DNA of 64,000 nucleotides from Candidatus Uabimicrobium amorphum (GCF_009002475.1 NZ_AP019860.1:3658001-3722000), one strand, 5' to 3'; counted from the first letter of the stretch, positions 25,975 through 36,120 are shown. A program made the numbers and translations. Notes: generated by a model from the letters alone, not told the origin.

Positions 25975-27468
25975 CTACTCCGTGGATTCAGAAAAACGAA
26001 AAACCGAAAGTAAGCCCAGCATATCAAAAAGAGCACGTATCTTCTCAGAAACATTGATCAGCAAAAAATCTCCTCCTCGTGATCGAAGTTCGTGTGCCCT
26101 GAGAACAAACTCGTCAAGTCCAGTAGAGTTTATATACTTGATACTAGATAAATCAAATACAATGTTGGTGATTCCCACACCTAAAAAAATACGATGAAAA
26201 GACGCAGATAATTCGTGCACGTTATCGCCATCAATATAGTCACCGCCCACAACAACTGCCGTATTTTCTGAAGTGCGCCACCACTGTGCAATCGCAACAC
26301 TTTTTTTGGCCATAAACTTTTTGTAGTCCGTTTCCTTCATTTCATCTTTATCTATTTCGATACAAGATAGGTTTACATTGACATTGTGTTTGTAAAAAAG
26401 AGCGATCTCTACAGGAGTGATCCGGATGCCCGCGAGAAGTAGAGAACTTAGCTGGGAGATGTTATGAAAAGAGTGTAAGCCTTCCTTAGTTATGCACGTA
26501 AATCTCACGTCTACATCCGAAAGTTTAGGTAGTTTGTCGAAGCAAGCAAAAACATCGTTGCTAATCGCCGTATGACTTAAATCTATTTTTTCTACAGAAC
26601 CAGCTAGATGTGTAAACGAATCGTTCGTAATACGTGTATATGAGAAATCGATAGAATGTAGGGAAGTAAGATTACTCATTTGTGGCGGTAAATTTTGAAT
26701 ATTATTTCGTCGCAGTTTTAATTCCGCAAGTAAGCGAAGTTTTCCTATTTCAGGCGGCAATTTCGATATGTTGTTATGTGCGAGATCTAAGTAAACGAGA
26801 TGTTTAAGTTCTCCCACTTGCGGGGGAAGTTCCGTAATTTCGTTAAAAGACATGTCGAGATGAGTTATTGCCGACAATTGGCACACCGAAATTGGAAAAT
26901 CTTGCAAGCTATTACGCGAAAAATCAAGATAAGTAAGTTTATTGAGTTGTTGAATTTCCTCTGTGAGTGAAACTTCATTCAGTGCCAATTCGAGACGCGT
27001 AAGAGAACAAAGTTGATATACGACTACCGGTAATTCTTTAAAATTATTCATGTTGAGATTAAGATGCGTAAGATTTTGCAGTTCGTTCATCTCTTGTGGT
27101 AAATCCTTGAGTCCACAATTACGAAGGTTCAAATGAGTAAGCCTAGAAAATTTACTAATTCCTTGTAATGATAAATCGTAATTGTAACTAAGATCTAATT
27201 GCGTTAGCATCGGCATTTGAAAAAGCCACTTAGGGATCGATTTTATTTCAGAGCTTTGTAAACCGACAGTTACATCTCCCGCGAAACTACAATTTCGAAA
27301 AACGCAGGTATCCAAATTGCCAAATGTAACATTTGTACGAAAACTACAGTCGTAGAATTCGACATGTTGTGGCTGATAACTTTTTGATAGGTAAAATACA
27401 CAGCCATGGTAAACGCTGTGATCCTCTATATTTTGTAGAGATTTTAATTTTATGTGCTGTTGCTCCAT
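25975..27468 (-). CDS. Leucine-rich repeat protein with C-terminal STAS domain
   Basis: A 497-residue protein. The first 80 residues include pentapeptide-like strands (VEFYDCSFRTNVTFGNLDTCVFRNCSFAG). Leucine-rich repeats of the bacterial LxxLxLxxNxLxxLP type follow from about 85 to 370. Residues about 395-497 form a STAS domain with VFDLSSIKYINSTGLDEFVL, where the usual phospho-acceptor position of SpoIIAA-type antagonists is Thr in NSTG. STAS proteins bind anti-sigma kinases, so this is likely a partner-switching signal protein with an LRR sensor. I chose ATG 27468 because GAGGA lies 7 bases before it; the longer start at 27495 has no such site. No kinase partner is adjacent. Confidence 0.85.
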   Translation of the reverse strand: MEQQHIKLKSLQNIEDHSVYHGCVFYLSKSYQPQHVEFYDCSFRTNVTFGNLDTCVFRNCSFAGDVTVGLQSSEIKSIPKWLFQMPMLTQLDLSYNYDLSLQGISKFSRLTHLNLRNCGLKDLPQEMNELQNLTHLNLNMNNFKELPVVVYQLCSLTRLELALNEVSLTEEIQQLNKLTYLDFSRNSLQDFPISVCQLSAITHLDMSFNEITELPPQVGELKHLVYLDLAHNNISKLPPEIGKLRLLAELKLRRNNIQNLPPQMSNLTSLHSIDFSYTRITNDSFTHLAGSVEKIDLSHTAISNDVFACFDKLPKLSDVDVRFTCITKEGLHSFHNISQLSSLLLAGIRITPVEIALFYKHNVNVNLSCIEIDKDEMKETDYKKFMAKKSVAIAQWWRTSENTAVVVGGDYIDGDNVHELSASFHRIFLGVGITNIVFDLSSIKYINSTGLDEFVLRAHELRSRGGDFLLINVSEKIRALFDMLGLLSVFRFSESTE

Positions 27469-27506
27469 ATCATTTTCCTCGACAAATCTCCTCATATTGG
27501 AATATC

Positions 27507-27531
27507 TATGGGTGTCATCCCTGCAAAAGCA
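27507..27531. repeat. Half copy of the inverted-repeat element
   Basis: GGTGTCATCCCTGC followed by AAAAGCAGCC repeats one end of the element found at 1104-1188: the conserved terminus plus one hairpin. The second half is absent. Confidence 0.5.
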
Positions 27532-27580
27532 GCCTTATTTTGCAAATAAAATATTTATTTCATTTTAAAAGGCGCAGGCG

Positions 27581-27616
27581 AAAAACGGTAGTACTTTTAT
27601 ACGAAAAGTACTACCG
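27581..27616 (-). terminator. Rho-independent terminator after secDF
   Basis: A perfect 13-bp stem CGGTAGTACTTTT/AAAAGTACTACCG (27586-27598 and 27604-27616) with a 5-base loop, followed on the minus strand by TTTTT. It lies 14 bases past the secDF stop. Confidence 0.85.
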
Positions 27617-27629
27617 CAAAATAGAAATT

Positions 27630-30524
27630 CTAACGTGCTCTTGATTCAAATCGCAATGCCAACGCACTTGCCACAAAAATAGAAGAATAAGTCCCGACAA
27701 TGATTCCAACAATTAGCGTAAATGCAAATCCTTCCAGAACATTACCGGTATTGTAATTAAAAACAAACAATATCACCGCAACTAACAAAGTGGTAAATGA
27801 TGTTAAGATGGTTCGTGAAAGGGTTTGATTAATACTGCGATCAAAAATTTCCGCTACTTTTTTTATTGGCAAACGCTCCTCTTGGTTTTCGCGGTTTTCG
27901 CGTAGGCGATCAAATATAATAATCGTATCATTCAGAGAATAACCAACAATCGTAAGTAACGCCGCGATTACGGGTAAATTCATTTCGACGTTTACCCACC
28001 CCATGCTGGAAAACAAAGTAATCATACCTACGGTGATGGCAATATCATGTGCTAAAGTAATAATCGCCGCCAAAGCACAATTCCATCCGTTGGGAAAGCG
28101 AGCTGTAATATATAGCAGTATAAAAATAAGTGACAATAAAATCGCGCGATAAGCACTTGTTTTCTGTTGTTTCGCCACCACGCTAGAAATTTCAGCAACG
28201 CGAGGAAACGGGTCGGAAAGATGAACTTCTTTTTGTTGAAAAATATCGCGAACCGTTTTCTCTAAATATTGTTTGGTTTCTCCCCACGAAATGTGGTCTT
28301 TTCCGCTAGGTAGATCGACCAACAAGGTAAACTCTGCCATAAGATTTGCAAAGTCACTTTGTGGCTGAACATGAAATTTGGCAAATTTACATCTTTGCAT
28401 TGCTTGGTGAATAGATTCGAGTGGGGCATGCTCTAAAAATGAAATTTGTGCGGTAAAAACGTTGTTTTTGTTGTGAATCTCGATGTGCTGCACTTTTATT
28501 GTGGGGCGTGCTAGTGCGAGATGACGTATTATTTCTTTCTTTAATGAACGTTTTCCTTGGGCTTTTTGCAACTCAAAATGTACAGTCACTTTCGGCACTG
28601 CGATCAGTACTTTTTCAAATGGACTTTTTGCAAAAGTGGCTTTTAAAAAATCTACGGATACTGGTGTATGCAAGTGAATTGGCATAGAGACAAAGTTGCG
28701 TAATTTTCCTCTGCTAATTTTTGTTATGTCTCCAAATGCTTTTTCGGCCAACTCTGCAGAAAACAATTGCCGAATTTTCTGCCGCATTTGTGATTGCGAG
28801 GTATTTTCTTGAGACAGACGAATGGAAAATTCGCGATTTTTCGCACGGGGACTTATTAAGCGTTGTACTTCAAAATCCCCCTGGAAATTCTTGCGCAAAC
28901 GCTCGCGTACGGTTGTGGTTTCCAAAGGTTTTTTCAAACTCATTTGTACCAAAACCCCCCCACGAAGATCCAAACCATAGATACGTTCGCTACTCTTCAA
29001 AAAGCCCACTGTGCATAAAGCAACGGCAAAACAAGAAACGATGCCCCATTTACGCATTTTACTTGTAAAAGCAAAAGACGGTTTTTTTACAATTTGCATC
29101 ATACGTAAACGGTTACTCATATTTATCATGATCAAAACGCGAAGAAACGTTTTTGTGACAAAAATAGCGGTAAAAAAACTAAGTGCTATCCCCCACAACA
29201 TCGTAAACGCGAAACCTTTGATTGCTCCAGACGCAATCATATAAAGTATTGCCGCAGTAAAAAAAGTAGTGATGTTCGCATCGAGAATTGTCCGAAAACT
29301 TTTTTGGAAGCCACGATCAACATCGTCTAATAATATTTGTTTGTCCACTGTTTGCAGACGCTTTGCTTGCTCCTCACGAATTCTCTCAAAAATAATAATA
29401 TTGGCATCGATACTCATACCCACGGTCAAAATTAAACCGGCAATTCCGGGCAATGTCAATGTTTCTCTAAATAGCATTAAGACAACAAACACCAACAATA
29501 TATTCAAAAGCAATGTCAAGCTTGCCACAATTCCCGAGGTAAGATAATAAATGGCAATAAATAAAATAACTGCCGCAAAACTAAATAGCGCCGAGTAAAC
29601 TCCCAAACGTACAGAGTCTTCGCCAATACTTGGACCAATGGTATTTTTGTATAAAAGCTGTGGTTTAATATCCAAAGATCCAGATTTCATGGTTTTGATG
29701 AGTACGTTGGCTTGTTTTGCTGTAAAACCGGTGAGAGAGCCTGAATCGCCGACAACGCCCCCAATTTGCGCAACACTTACTATTTTATTGTTAAATACGA
29801 TGGCGAGAATTTCACCTTGGTATTTTGCGGTGAGCTTTTTGAAATTTTTTCCCGCAGAGATTGTTAAACGAAAATGAATTTGTTGATGGAGGGAATCAAA
29901 TTGAACGTGGCGTAAATCTTTACCTGTAATGTTATACGAATCGCCGATCCATAACAAACGTTCCCCACCACCTTTATCCTGAAACCACTTGTAGCCCAAA
30001 CTAAGTAATTGCTTTCTGTAGTTGTCAAGCGCTCGTTGTCCACGCTGTTTTGCCTTTTCATACCTAGTGGATTCGACGGCTTCGTCAAAACTACGTTTGC
30101 CGCCCACTTGCGGCGACGCAACAAGACACCAACGTAAATTCCCTAGTTGTTCAATGGCATCTTTGATTTTTTCCGTATCTGCGTCATTCAATCCTGGTAA
30201 CTGCACCAGTATTCGATTTTTGCCTTGGCGATTGATTCGCGGTTCTTTGACAATACCAGAGTCAAAAATACGCTGGTAAATGACAGAGATGGAATCATCC
30301 ATAACTTGTTGTGCGGTTTTATGTGGATCAAGTTCTTGTAGGTCTATTTCATATAGTAATTCAGAACCTCCCTTTAAATCTAAACCTAAATTTATTTTCG
30401 TTTCTTGTAAATCCTCTTGGAAAAAAGGTCTTTTACTCGGTGGACAAATAAGTAACAGACTCATAGAGACTAAGCACAAAATCAATACACACTTTGTCCA
30501 TATTTTGGGGTTATTTTCATACAT
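27630..30524 (-). CDS. secDF: Fused protein translocase subunit SecDF
   Basis: A 964-residue fusion. The SecD half has a first membrane helix, NLGLDLKGGSELLYEI, the P1 periplasmic domain and a helical bundle with SIDANIIIFERIREE (the conserved D/R proton-path region). The SecF half has GLDLRGGVLVQM, SLNDTIIIFDRLRENRE and a C-terminal helix bundle. It uses the proton gradient to pull exported proteins across the membrane alongside SecYEG. Fused SecDF occurs in several phyla, including planctomycetes. An insert of about 100 residues lies in the SecF periplasmic part (around 630-740), longer than usual. AAGGA lies 8 bases before the ATG and a strong terminator follows the stop. Confidence 0.93.
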   Translation of the reverse strand: MYENNPKIWTKCVLILCLVSMSLLLICPPSKRPFFQEDLQETKINLGLDLKGGSELLYEIDLQELDPHKTAQQVMDDSISVIYQRIFDSGIVKEPRINRQGKNRILVQLPGLNDADTEKIKDAIEQLGNLRWCLVASPQVGGKRSFDEAVESTRYEKAKQRGQRALDNYRKQLLSLGYKWFQDKGGGERLLWIGDSYNITGKDLRHVQFDSLHQQIHFRLTISAGKNFKKLTAKYQGEILAIVFNNKIVSVAQIGGVVGDSGSLTGFTAKQANVLIKTMKSGSLDIKPQLLYKNTIGPSIGEDSVRLGVYSALFSFAAVILFIAIYYLTSGIVASLTLLLNILLVFVVLMLFRETLTLPGIAGLILTVGMSIDANIIIFERIREEQAKRLQTVDKQILLDDVDRGFQKSFRTILDANITTFFTAAILYMIASGAIKGFAFTMLWGIALSFFTAIFVTKTFLRVLIMINMSNRLRMMQIVKKPSFAFTSKMRKWGIVSCFAVALCTVGFLKSSERIYGLDLRGGVLVQMSLKKPLETTTVRERLRKNFQGDFEVQRLISPRAKNREFSIRLSQENTSQSQMRQKIRQLFSAELAEKAFGDITKISRGKLRNFVSMPIHLHTPVSVDFLKATFAKSPFEKVLIAVPKVTVHFELQKAQGKRSLKKEIIRHLALARPTIKVQHIEIHNKNNVFTAQISFLEHAPLESIHQAMQRCKFAKFHVQPQSDFANLMAEFTLLVDLPSGKDHISWGETKQYLEKTVRDIFQQKEVHLSDPFPRVAEISSVVAKQQKTSAYRAILLSLIFILLYITARFPNGWNCALAAIITLAHDIAITVGMITLFSSMGWVNVEMNLPVIAALLTIVGYSLNDTIIIFDRLRENRENQEERLPIKKVAEIFDRSINQTLSRTILTSFTTLLVAVILFVFNYNTGNVLEGFAFTLIVGIIVGTYSSIFVASALALRFESRAR

Positions 30525-30625
30525 TTTCTATTTCCTTAATATTGAATTTTCCACTGTAAAGCATATGATGCAAGGCACTTATAACTAAAAACAGATGTTG
30601 TTTCAAACTAACGTTTCCCCAGAGC

Positions 30626-30709
30626 TGTCATTCCCGCGGAAGCGGGAAACCAGCAATATAAAGTCGACTTGTAAACGCCTGGGTCCCTGGTCAAGCCAGG
30701 GATGACAAC
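30626..30709. repeat. Dispersed inverted-repeat, double-hairpin element
   Basis: It has the same plan as the core of the tandem array at 1104-1188: inverted ends TGTCATTCCC and GGGATGACA, a left hairpin TTCCCGC-GGAA-GCGGGAA (30631-30648) and a right hairpin TCCCTGG/CCAGGGA (30684-30690 and 30696-30702), total about 84 bases. The middle differs from the array copies. It supports a genome-wide family. Confidence 0.75.
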
Positions 30710-30820
30710 CTGGAGATTTGTAGTTTAAAAGTTTTTATCTCTTTTCTTTGTATGCACTTAACAAAAAACCTCCCCTTATCAGTCCTGTGGGGGCGGCATC
30801 GCATACAGGCATATTTCTAA

Positions 30821-30997
30821 ACCGATAGACCCAAAATAACATTGCGTCTTTCAACACACGTAAACTCCCCTGTAGAAGTAATCGCCATACTAACGAAATA
30901 CTTAAACGACACTCCGAAACTACGACGCGATAGAATATCCAAAGATATATATATTCTTCGCGGTCAAGTCGACAGTTATGAAATTTTATTGAAGTGA
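30821..30997 (+). pseudogene. Possible remnant of a BON-like domain gene
   Basis: A 58-codon open stretch with no ATG ends in RISKDIYILRGQVDSYEILLK and a TGA. The last part resembles the strand-turn of BON domains (a G-x-V-D-S-Y signature). A TTG at 30842 is the only plausible start and lacks a ribosome site. It may be a decayed gene end or chance. Confidence 0.2.
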
Positions 30998-31022
30998 AAA
31001 AGGGGACGTAACAATATTGCTT

Positions 31023-31352
31023 TTAACAAAGCAAAACGCTATTGTTTTGGGAGATTTCTAGTGGTAAGTATTTTGAAATGGATAGGTTGCTACGTAATTT
31101 GGGAAAATGGAAGTAGCAACTTGATGGTTGTTTGTTGAAATGGATTTTTGTAGAGGAACCAGCGACATAGAAACTGACATTATCCACTGCACTGGATAAC
31201 ATATGATCACTTTGTGATTCTGTTTGCGGTGACTCGCATTTATTCACAATATCACTGTTTTGCGGACAAATAGATTCCCAAACATTTGGTGATATCATGC
31301 TTTGTATAATAAGTAATATAAACACAACACAAATTGTGCAACGTTTCCACAT
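31023..31352 (-). CDS. Small secreted protein of unknown function
   Basis: 109 residues. It begins MWKRCTICVVFILLIIQSMI, a convincing signal peptide or anchor, followed by a polar, Ser/Asn-rich mature part with scattered Cys. GGAGC lies about 10 bases before the ATG. I see no family resemblance. It sits just downstream of the 839-residue kinase gene on the same strand and may be cotranscribed. Confidence 0.45.
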   Translation of the reverse strand: MWKRCTICVVFILLIIQSMISPNVWESICPQNSDIVNKCESPQTESQSDHMLSSAVDNVSFYVAGSSTKIHFNKQPSSCYFHFPKLRSNLSISKYLPLEISQNNSVLLC

Positions 31353-31418
31353 TTTGTAGCTCCATAAAAAGATGTTACCTTTTACTACTACAAAAATGAC
31401 CTTTTTACAAGATGAAAA

Positions 31419-33938
31419 TTATTTTATGCGATAATTTTTACAAAATTTACGGTATGCGGGGAAATTCGCATTTTGGTAACTTTCCCAAAACTCTTGCCAC
31501 TGTTTTTTTGACAAGTCCAGAGATGTAGCAAATTGAAGAATCGTGTTGATCCACTTCTCCGATGACGTACGTAAAAGTGCTTCGAGATTCAATTTCGATT
31601 CGGTCATGGCGATTGCATTTGCAATTGTACCACGAAGTATTGTATTACTCGAATTATTGTAGATAGCTTGCATTTCGCGCGCTTTGGCTCTGAGTTTTCC
31701 CAAAGTAGTTGCGGCAAAAACTTGTACAGAGGGCAATTCATCTCTCAACACTTGATAAACACTCTCTTTGTATTCTTGCAGTTCTAGATTTGCAATCATT
31801 CGTAAAATTTTTGTTTTGACTTCCGGTGCATTGTCTTTGCGGAGTAGTTCGTCAATTTGTGTGAAATATTGACGTATTTGTAAATTCGTCAAAAAGTCAA
31901 CAACACAGATCTGGGTAACGAAACTTTGATTTTGTGACAGTGTCTGCACTATTGCATCTGCATAACCCCGGAGCTTTAATTTCTCTAAACTACGAATTAG
32001 CTCATTGCAAATGGTAGCGTCTCGCAGGAAGGAACGCAGGTTTGGCAAATCATCTTTCGCAGTTACATTACCTAGCGCACGAATAGCTGCGATTTTAATA
32101 GGGAGGTTTGCATCTTTCAGTAAAACCGGAAGATTACGCCGGGAATCTAATGTGACAAGAGCCACAACCGCTGCGTTGCGTACTTCAGGGGTGTCGTCAT
32201 TTTTTAGCCTTTGCATAATCTCAGGGATCAACTGCTTGTTTTTTTTACTGGCGAAGAGTTCAATGATTTTTACACGTACGTATCTATTTGCGTCGTGGTG
32301 CATCACTTTTTGTAAACGATTCATGTACGTGTCTAAGTCGTAAAGATGGATACTGGTAATTGCATGTTGCCGTAAACTTTCTTCGCGATGCTTTTCTATT
32401 ATTCCGAGAAACATCGGTAAATATTTTTCGATTTTCCACATCCCCAAAGCGGTCATCGCTTCCATGCGCAACCACAAATCATTATCTTCGTTGTGAATAA
32501 CATCGACAAAGACATCAGCGTGTTTCTTTATTTGTAGGGTCCCCAAGCCTTTTATTGCTGCGCGCCGCATTTCAGAGGAATCACTCCCACGTATTATTTT
32601 TACCAGTAGCGGAGCAACTTTGGTCACTTTTTTCGTTATCAAAAATGACATCACCTGCAATTTTATTGTTTCACGAGAGGTACCAGGCGTCTGCAAAAGT
32701 TCCATTAAAGCTCCCTGATATAATTCTCGTTGCGTAGGGGAAAGTTTGTCATAATGATTGTGTATGAGAGGGGAGACTTCCCCCTTAGCCACCGCACGGC
32801 ACTTTTGTACAAACTCACGATGCGGAGCTGTTATTTTCCAGTACATCGTAAACAAAATCACCATGAGAGTTACCGCAACAGCGATGAAAAGTTTTCCTTT
32901 TCGGGAAATACGCGGTACAAAAAAACGATATTGCCCGGCGAGGTAATTTTGCAAGGCTTCGTGAAACATGGCGACAGATTTATATCTTTTATTTATGTCG
33001 CGGTGCATCGCAATCGCAACTATATGTTCTAAACTACGGGAGACCTTGGCATTTACCTCGCGTAGCGGCTGTGGTCTTTTTCCTTGGCGCAAAGCTTGAA
33101 CAATATGGATGAAATCACCTGAAAACGGAGGTTTCTGGCATAAACAAAAATACAAAATCGCCCCCAGAGAGTACACATCACTTTGTTCATTTGCATTTTT
33201 AAAGTTATGAGCCTGCTCAGGAGCCATATACGTTGGCGTACCTGCAAGAGTTCCCGAAACGGAGAAAGATTCGCGCTCCACAGATTTGGCTAAACCAAAG
33301 TCGAGAACTTTACATTTATTCCCGGTCACAATAACATTTTGTGGTTTTAAATCGCGGTGAATAATCCCTTTACGATGAGCATATTCAATGGCATGAAGAA
33401 TCTGCAATACATATTCTACGGCTTGCCGTGGTGAAGGATTGGCTTTAAGTACCCACTTACTTAGCGTTTCACCAGGGAGTAATTCCATCACCAGATAGTG
33501 AATGCCCACTTCATGACCATAGTCGTGAAGTGTGACAATATTTTCGTGGTTTAAACTAGCGATGGCCTCCGCTTCACAGTAGAAACGTTGCAATTGAGGA
33601 GAATCATTTTCGCCCAAAATAACCTTTATTGCGACTTCGCGTTTGAGTTTTTCATCAAAAGCGCGATAGACACAGCCCATTCCACCACGACCAATTTCCG
33701 CGGCAATCACATAACGCGAAAGCTTTTTCGCACCATGTAAACGTTGCTCTGCCAATAGAGTGTTCACTTGTGCCTCATCGAGAACCGCTTGCTCAATACA
33801 TAGTCTACCAAATAGAGTTGCAACCTCTGTTTTTCCAGCAAGACGTTGGCGCTTTTGGAGTTGTAGAATAATATCAATATCGGTAGAGTTTAACCAACGG
33901 CGTAAAAGCGCTAATTCTCCTATTTTGCGAAATTCCAT
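31419..33938 (-). CDS. Membrane Ser/Thr protein kinase with HEAT repeats
   Basis: 839 residues. N-terminal helical repeats (about 1-70) include LFGRLCIEQAVLDEAQVNTLLAEQ, like those of two other kinases in the window. The kinase domain (about 78-335) has IGRGGMGCVYRA, VAIKV, HRDLKPQN (near 193) and DFGLAK and looks active. A transmembrane helix (LFIAVAVTLMVILFTMYW, about 346-363) separates it from an external region of HEAT-like repeats (about 425-800). These should bind proteins and control the kinase. Start 33938 is preferred because GAGAGAAAG lies just before it and the motif-bearing sequence begins there; 33965 is an alternative. The gene follows another kinase on the same strand by about 30 bases. 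Confidence 0.85.
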   Translation of the reverse strand: MEFRKIGELALLRRWLNSTDIDIILQLQKRQRLAGKTEVATLFGRLCIEQAVLDEAQVNTLLAEQRLHGAKKLSRYVIAAEIGRGGMGCVYRAFDEKLKREVAIKVILGENDSPQLQRFYCEAEAIASLNHENIVTLHDYGHEVGIHYLVMELLPGETLSKWVLKANPSPRQAVEYVLQILHAIEYAHRKGIIHRDLKPQNVIVTGNKCKVLDFGLAKSVERESFSVSGTLAGTPTYMAPEQAHNFKNANEQSDVYSLGAILYFCLCQKPPFSGDFIHIVQALRQGKRPQPLREVNAKVSRSLEHIVAIAMHRDINKRYKSVAMFHEALQNYLAGQYRFFVPRISRKGKLFIAVAVTLMVILFTMYWKITAPHREFVQKCRAVAKGEVSPLIHNHYDKLSPTQRELYQGALMELLQTPGTSRETIKLQVMSFLITKKVTKVAPLLVKIIRGSDSSEMRRAAIKGLGTLQIKKHADVFVDVIHNEDNDLWLRMEAMTALGMWKIEKYLPMFLGIIEKHREESLRQHAITSIHLYDLDTYMNRLQKVMHHDANRYVRVKIIELFASKKNKQLIPEIMQRLKNDDTPEVRNAAVVALVTLDSRRNLPVLLKDANLPIKIAAIRALGNVTAKDDLPNLRSFLRDATICNELIRSLEKLKLRGYADAIVQTLSQNQSFVTQICVVDFLTNLQIRQYFTQIDELLRKDNAPEVKTKILRMIANLELQEYKESVYQVLRDELPSVQVFAATTLGKLRAKAREMQAIYNNSSNTILRGTIANAIAMTESKLNLEALLRTSSEKWINTILQFATSLDLSKKQWQEFWESYQNANFPAYRKFCKNYRIK

Positions 33939-33966
33939 CTTTCTCTCATTTACAGTCGTTATCAAC

Positions 33967-36120
33967 CTATTTGTTATTAAAAATAATCGAAATATAACCG
34001 AGGTCTTTGATATGTCCTAAAAAGGCATACCGCAAATACGCAGCACTTTGCTGCATATTTTGTTTATTGAGTTGTACAACAAGATTTTCCCGTATTTTTT
34101 TGTGCCGCCGGAAATCATAGTGAACGTCTTTTATTTGTCCAAGGGGTGTCATCGCGAGATAGACAACTTTGTCGTCTGCCAACCCTGCCGCCATGACAAA
34201 TTCATTTTCCGCACTAATTTTACGTTTTTTGTAAAATAGATATAGGCTGTTTGAAACGTTGTTCAGGTCTAGTTTTAAACGAAATAACTTTTCTAAATGA
34301 GGACTTGCCTGCACCATCGGTGGTTTTTGCGAATACTTTTTGGAATTGGCAAAAAGAAAAATGTAACCTTTTGTACAAAAACTTTTGAGAAACCCTGTTG
34401 TCATGACATCAATCGTTTCATTTAGTTGTTCCCAATTTACCTTAGCAGTTCGTACGCGTGGTGTATTTCCCAAGTCTTTGTAGCCGATCGTTTCGAGAGT
34501 GTCTATATCAATATAGACCTCCACCAGTTTTCGGTCGCTAGATACGGCGAGGTAGTGAAGTTTTTTATTCAAAATACCCACCACATAGACTGCTTCGCGA
34601 ATTTTACTTACGCGCTTACCGCGAATCCAAATGGAATAATCTTCAAATAATATATCTTCGGGTAAGTAGTTGTAATAGAGAAATGGTTGAACGATATGAG
34701 ATATACTACGCATCTTTGTTTTTTGGGAAAACCTTATGGCCTGCAACCATTTTTTGCGCACATGCTTTTGGATAAAATCCAAAGGATTTTGCGATGCGTC
34801 ATAAAGTGGTAAAAGACGAGCAATTTTATTTTGTTGTGCAGCGAGTTCGCTGAACACTTTTTGCGGTACATCGCGTTTTATCCAATAATATTGATACAGT
34901 AAATACGTGTTGTATGCATCGCCTTGTTGTTGCTGTATCGCGCTATCAATATGCATTTTCATTTTTGCTAACCGCTCGCTATATTGTGCGTCGTTGACAA
35001 ACGCGTAGTAAAAGTGCAACTCCGCCATTTTTTGATGAAAAAAGGAAAACTCCCCCCATTTATTGCGATAAATTTCCAAATGGTCATCAATGGCAATTCC
35101 AGAGGAAATGTCACTCTTGAGTTTGTGGTACACGCTGACAATCTCTTTTTTGGGAACGGCAGATGTTCGTTGTTTTAGGAACACGAAAGCCACGAGAGCC
35201 ACAGCAACAAACAAAATTGCAGCGACAATGATAGGTACCATAGAACGTTGCTGTGGAATACGCGCTTTCACTTTTTTCCCCGATTGGAATGCCTCAATGT
35301 CTTCGATAAAGTCTTCCAAGTTTTGATAACGATCCTGTGGACTTTTGGCCAAAGCTTTCAAACAAATTTTATCTATTTCTTTTGATACCTTCGGCATTTT
35401 CGTACTAGGGGCAACGACCGGGTCATAGCATATTTGCTTGATAATACTTGAAGCGTTCGGTCCTGTAAAAGGAGGTGTTTTGGTAATACATTCGTATAAA
35501 ATGGCCCCTAAGGCGTAAATATCAGTGCGATAATCGATATCGTGTTTTCGTCCTTCGGCTTGCTCTGGTGACATATAGTAAAAGGTACCAAGAATAGAAC
35601 CCGTTTGCGTTAAATTATCTATATCTTCCGAGAATTTCGCCAAACCAAAATCCATCACGCAAGGTTCATTGTTTTCCCGAATCATGATATTATCCGGCTT
35701 CAAATCTCGATGAATAACGTCATTTTCATGAGCGTAGTCAACAGCACGAGCCACTTTTACCACCATTGCCAGACGTCTACGCAGGCTATTTTTTTTCTCC
35801 AACCACTGCCTTAGAGTAATGCCTTCGATGAAATCCATGACAAAATACGGTATGCCATTTTGTTGCCCACTACTGATGAGGCGAATAATATTGCGGTGAT
35901 GAAGCTGTGAAATCACGTGTACTTCTTTCAAAAAGCGACGAATACTATTCATATCAATTTGATTTTGAGACGACAGAACCTTGATGGCGACGACCTGCTG
36001 TGTTTTCAAATGAATTGCTTTGTATACCTTGCCCATCCCTCCTTCTCCGATGAGGGATTCAAGTTGATAGTCTTGCACACGCGGTTTTTCTCGTTGAGTG
36101 GAGTGAAATTGATTGTCCAT
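33967..36120 (-). CDS. Membrane Ser/Thr protein kinase
   Basis: 717 residues. The kinase domain (about 18-280) has IGEGGMGKVYKA, VAIKVL, HRDLKPDN (near 135), DFGLAK and the activation segment GTFYYMSPEQA, all intact. A transmembrane helix (VPIIVAAILFVAVALVAFVF, about 291-310) leads to a roughly 400-residue extracytoplasmic region of unknown fold with many aromatic and charged residues. It is the first gene of a tandem pair with the HEAT kinase. Unlike its neighbours it lacks the N-terminal helical repeat domain. Confidence 0.88.
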   Translation of the reverse strand: MDNQFHSTQREKPRVQDYQLESLIGEGGMGKVYKAIHLKTQQVVAIKVLSSQNQIDMNSIRRFLKEVHVISQLHHRNIIRLISSGQQNGIPYFVMDFIEGITLRQWLEKKNSLRRRLAMVVKVARAVDYAHENDVIHRDLKPDNIMIRENNEPCVMDFGLAKFSEDIDNLTQTGSILGTFYYMSPEQAEGRKHDIDYRTDIYALGAILYECITKTPPFTGPNASSIIKQICYDPVVAPSTKMPKVSKEIDKICLKALAKSPQDRYQNLEDFIEDIEAFQSGKKVKARIPQQRSMVPIIVAAILFVAVALVAFVFLKQRTSAVPKKEIVSVYHKLKSDISSGIAIDDHLEIYRNKWGEFSFFHQKMAELHFYYAFVNDAQYSERLAKMKMHIDSAIQQQQGDAYNTYLLYQYYWIKRDVPQKVFSELAAQQNKIARLLPLYDASQNPLDFIQKHVRKKWLQAIRFSQKTKMRSISHIVQPFLYYNYLPEDILFEDYSIWIRGKRVSKIREAVYVVGILNKKLHYLAVSSDRKLVEVYIDIDTLETIGYKDLGNTPRVRTAKVNWEQLNETIDVMTTGFLKSFCTKGYIFLFANSKKYSQKPPMVQASPHLEKLFRLKLDLNNVSNSLYLFYKKRKISAENEFVMAAGLADDKVVYLAMTPLGQIKDVHYDFRRHKKIRENLVVQLNKQNMQQSAAYLRYAFLGHIKDLGYISIIFNNK

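Larger units (their letters stand above)
30525..31022. other. Intergenic region of about 500 bases between secDF and a small secreted protein gene
   Basis: It holds the secDF leader (near 30525-30600), one dispersed inverted-repeat element (30626-30709) and a short open stretch with a BON-like peptide (30821-30997). No other gene or RNA is recognisable. Confidence 0.6.
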
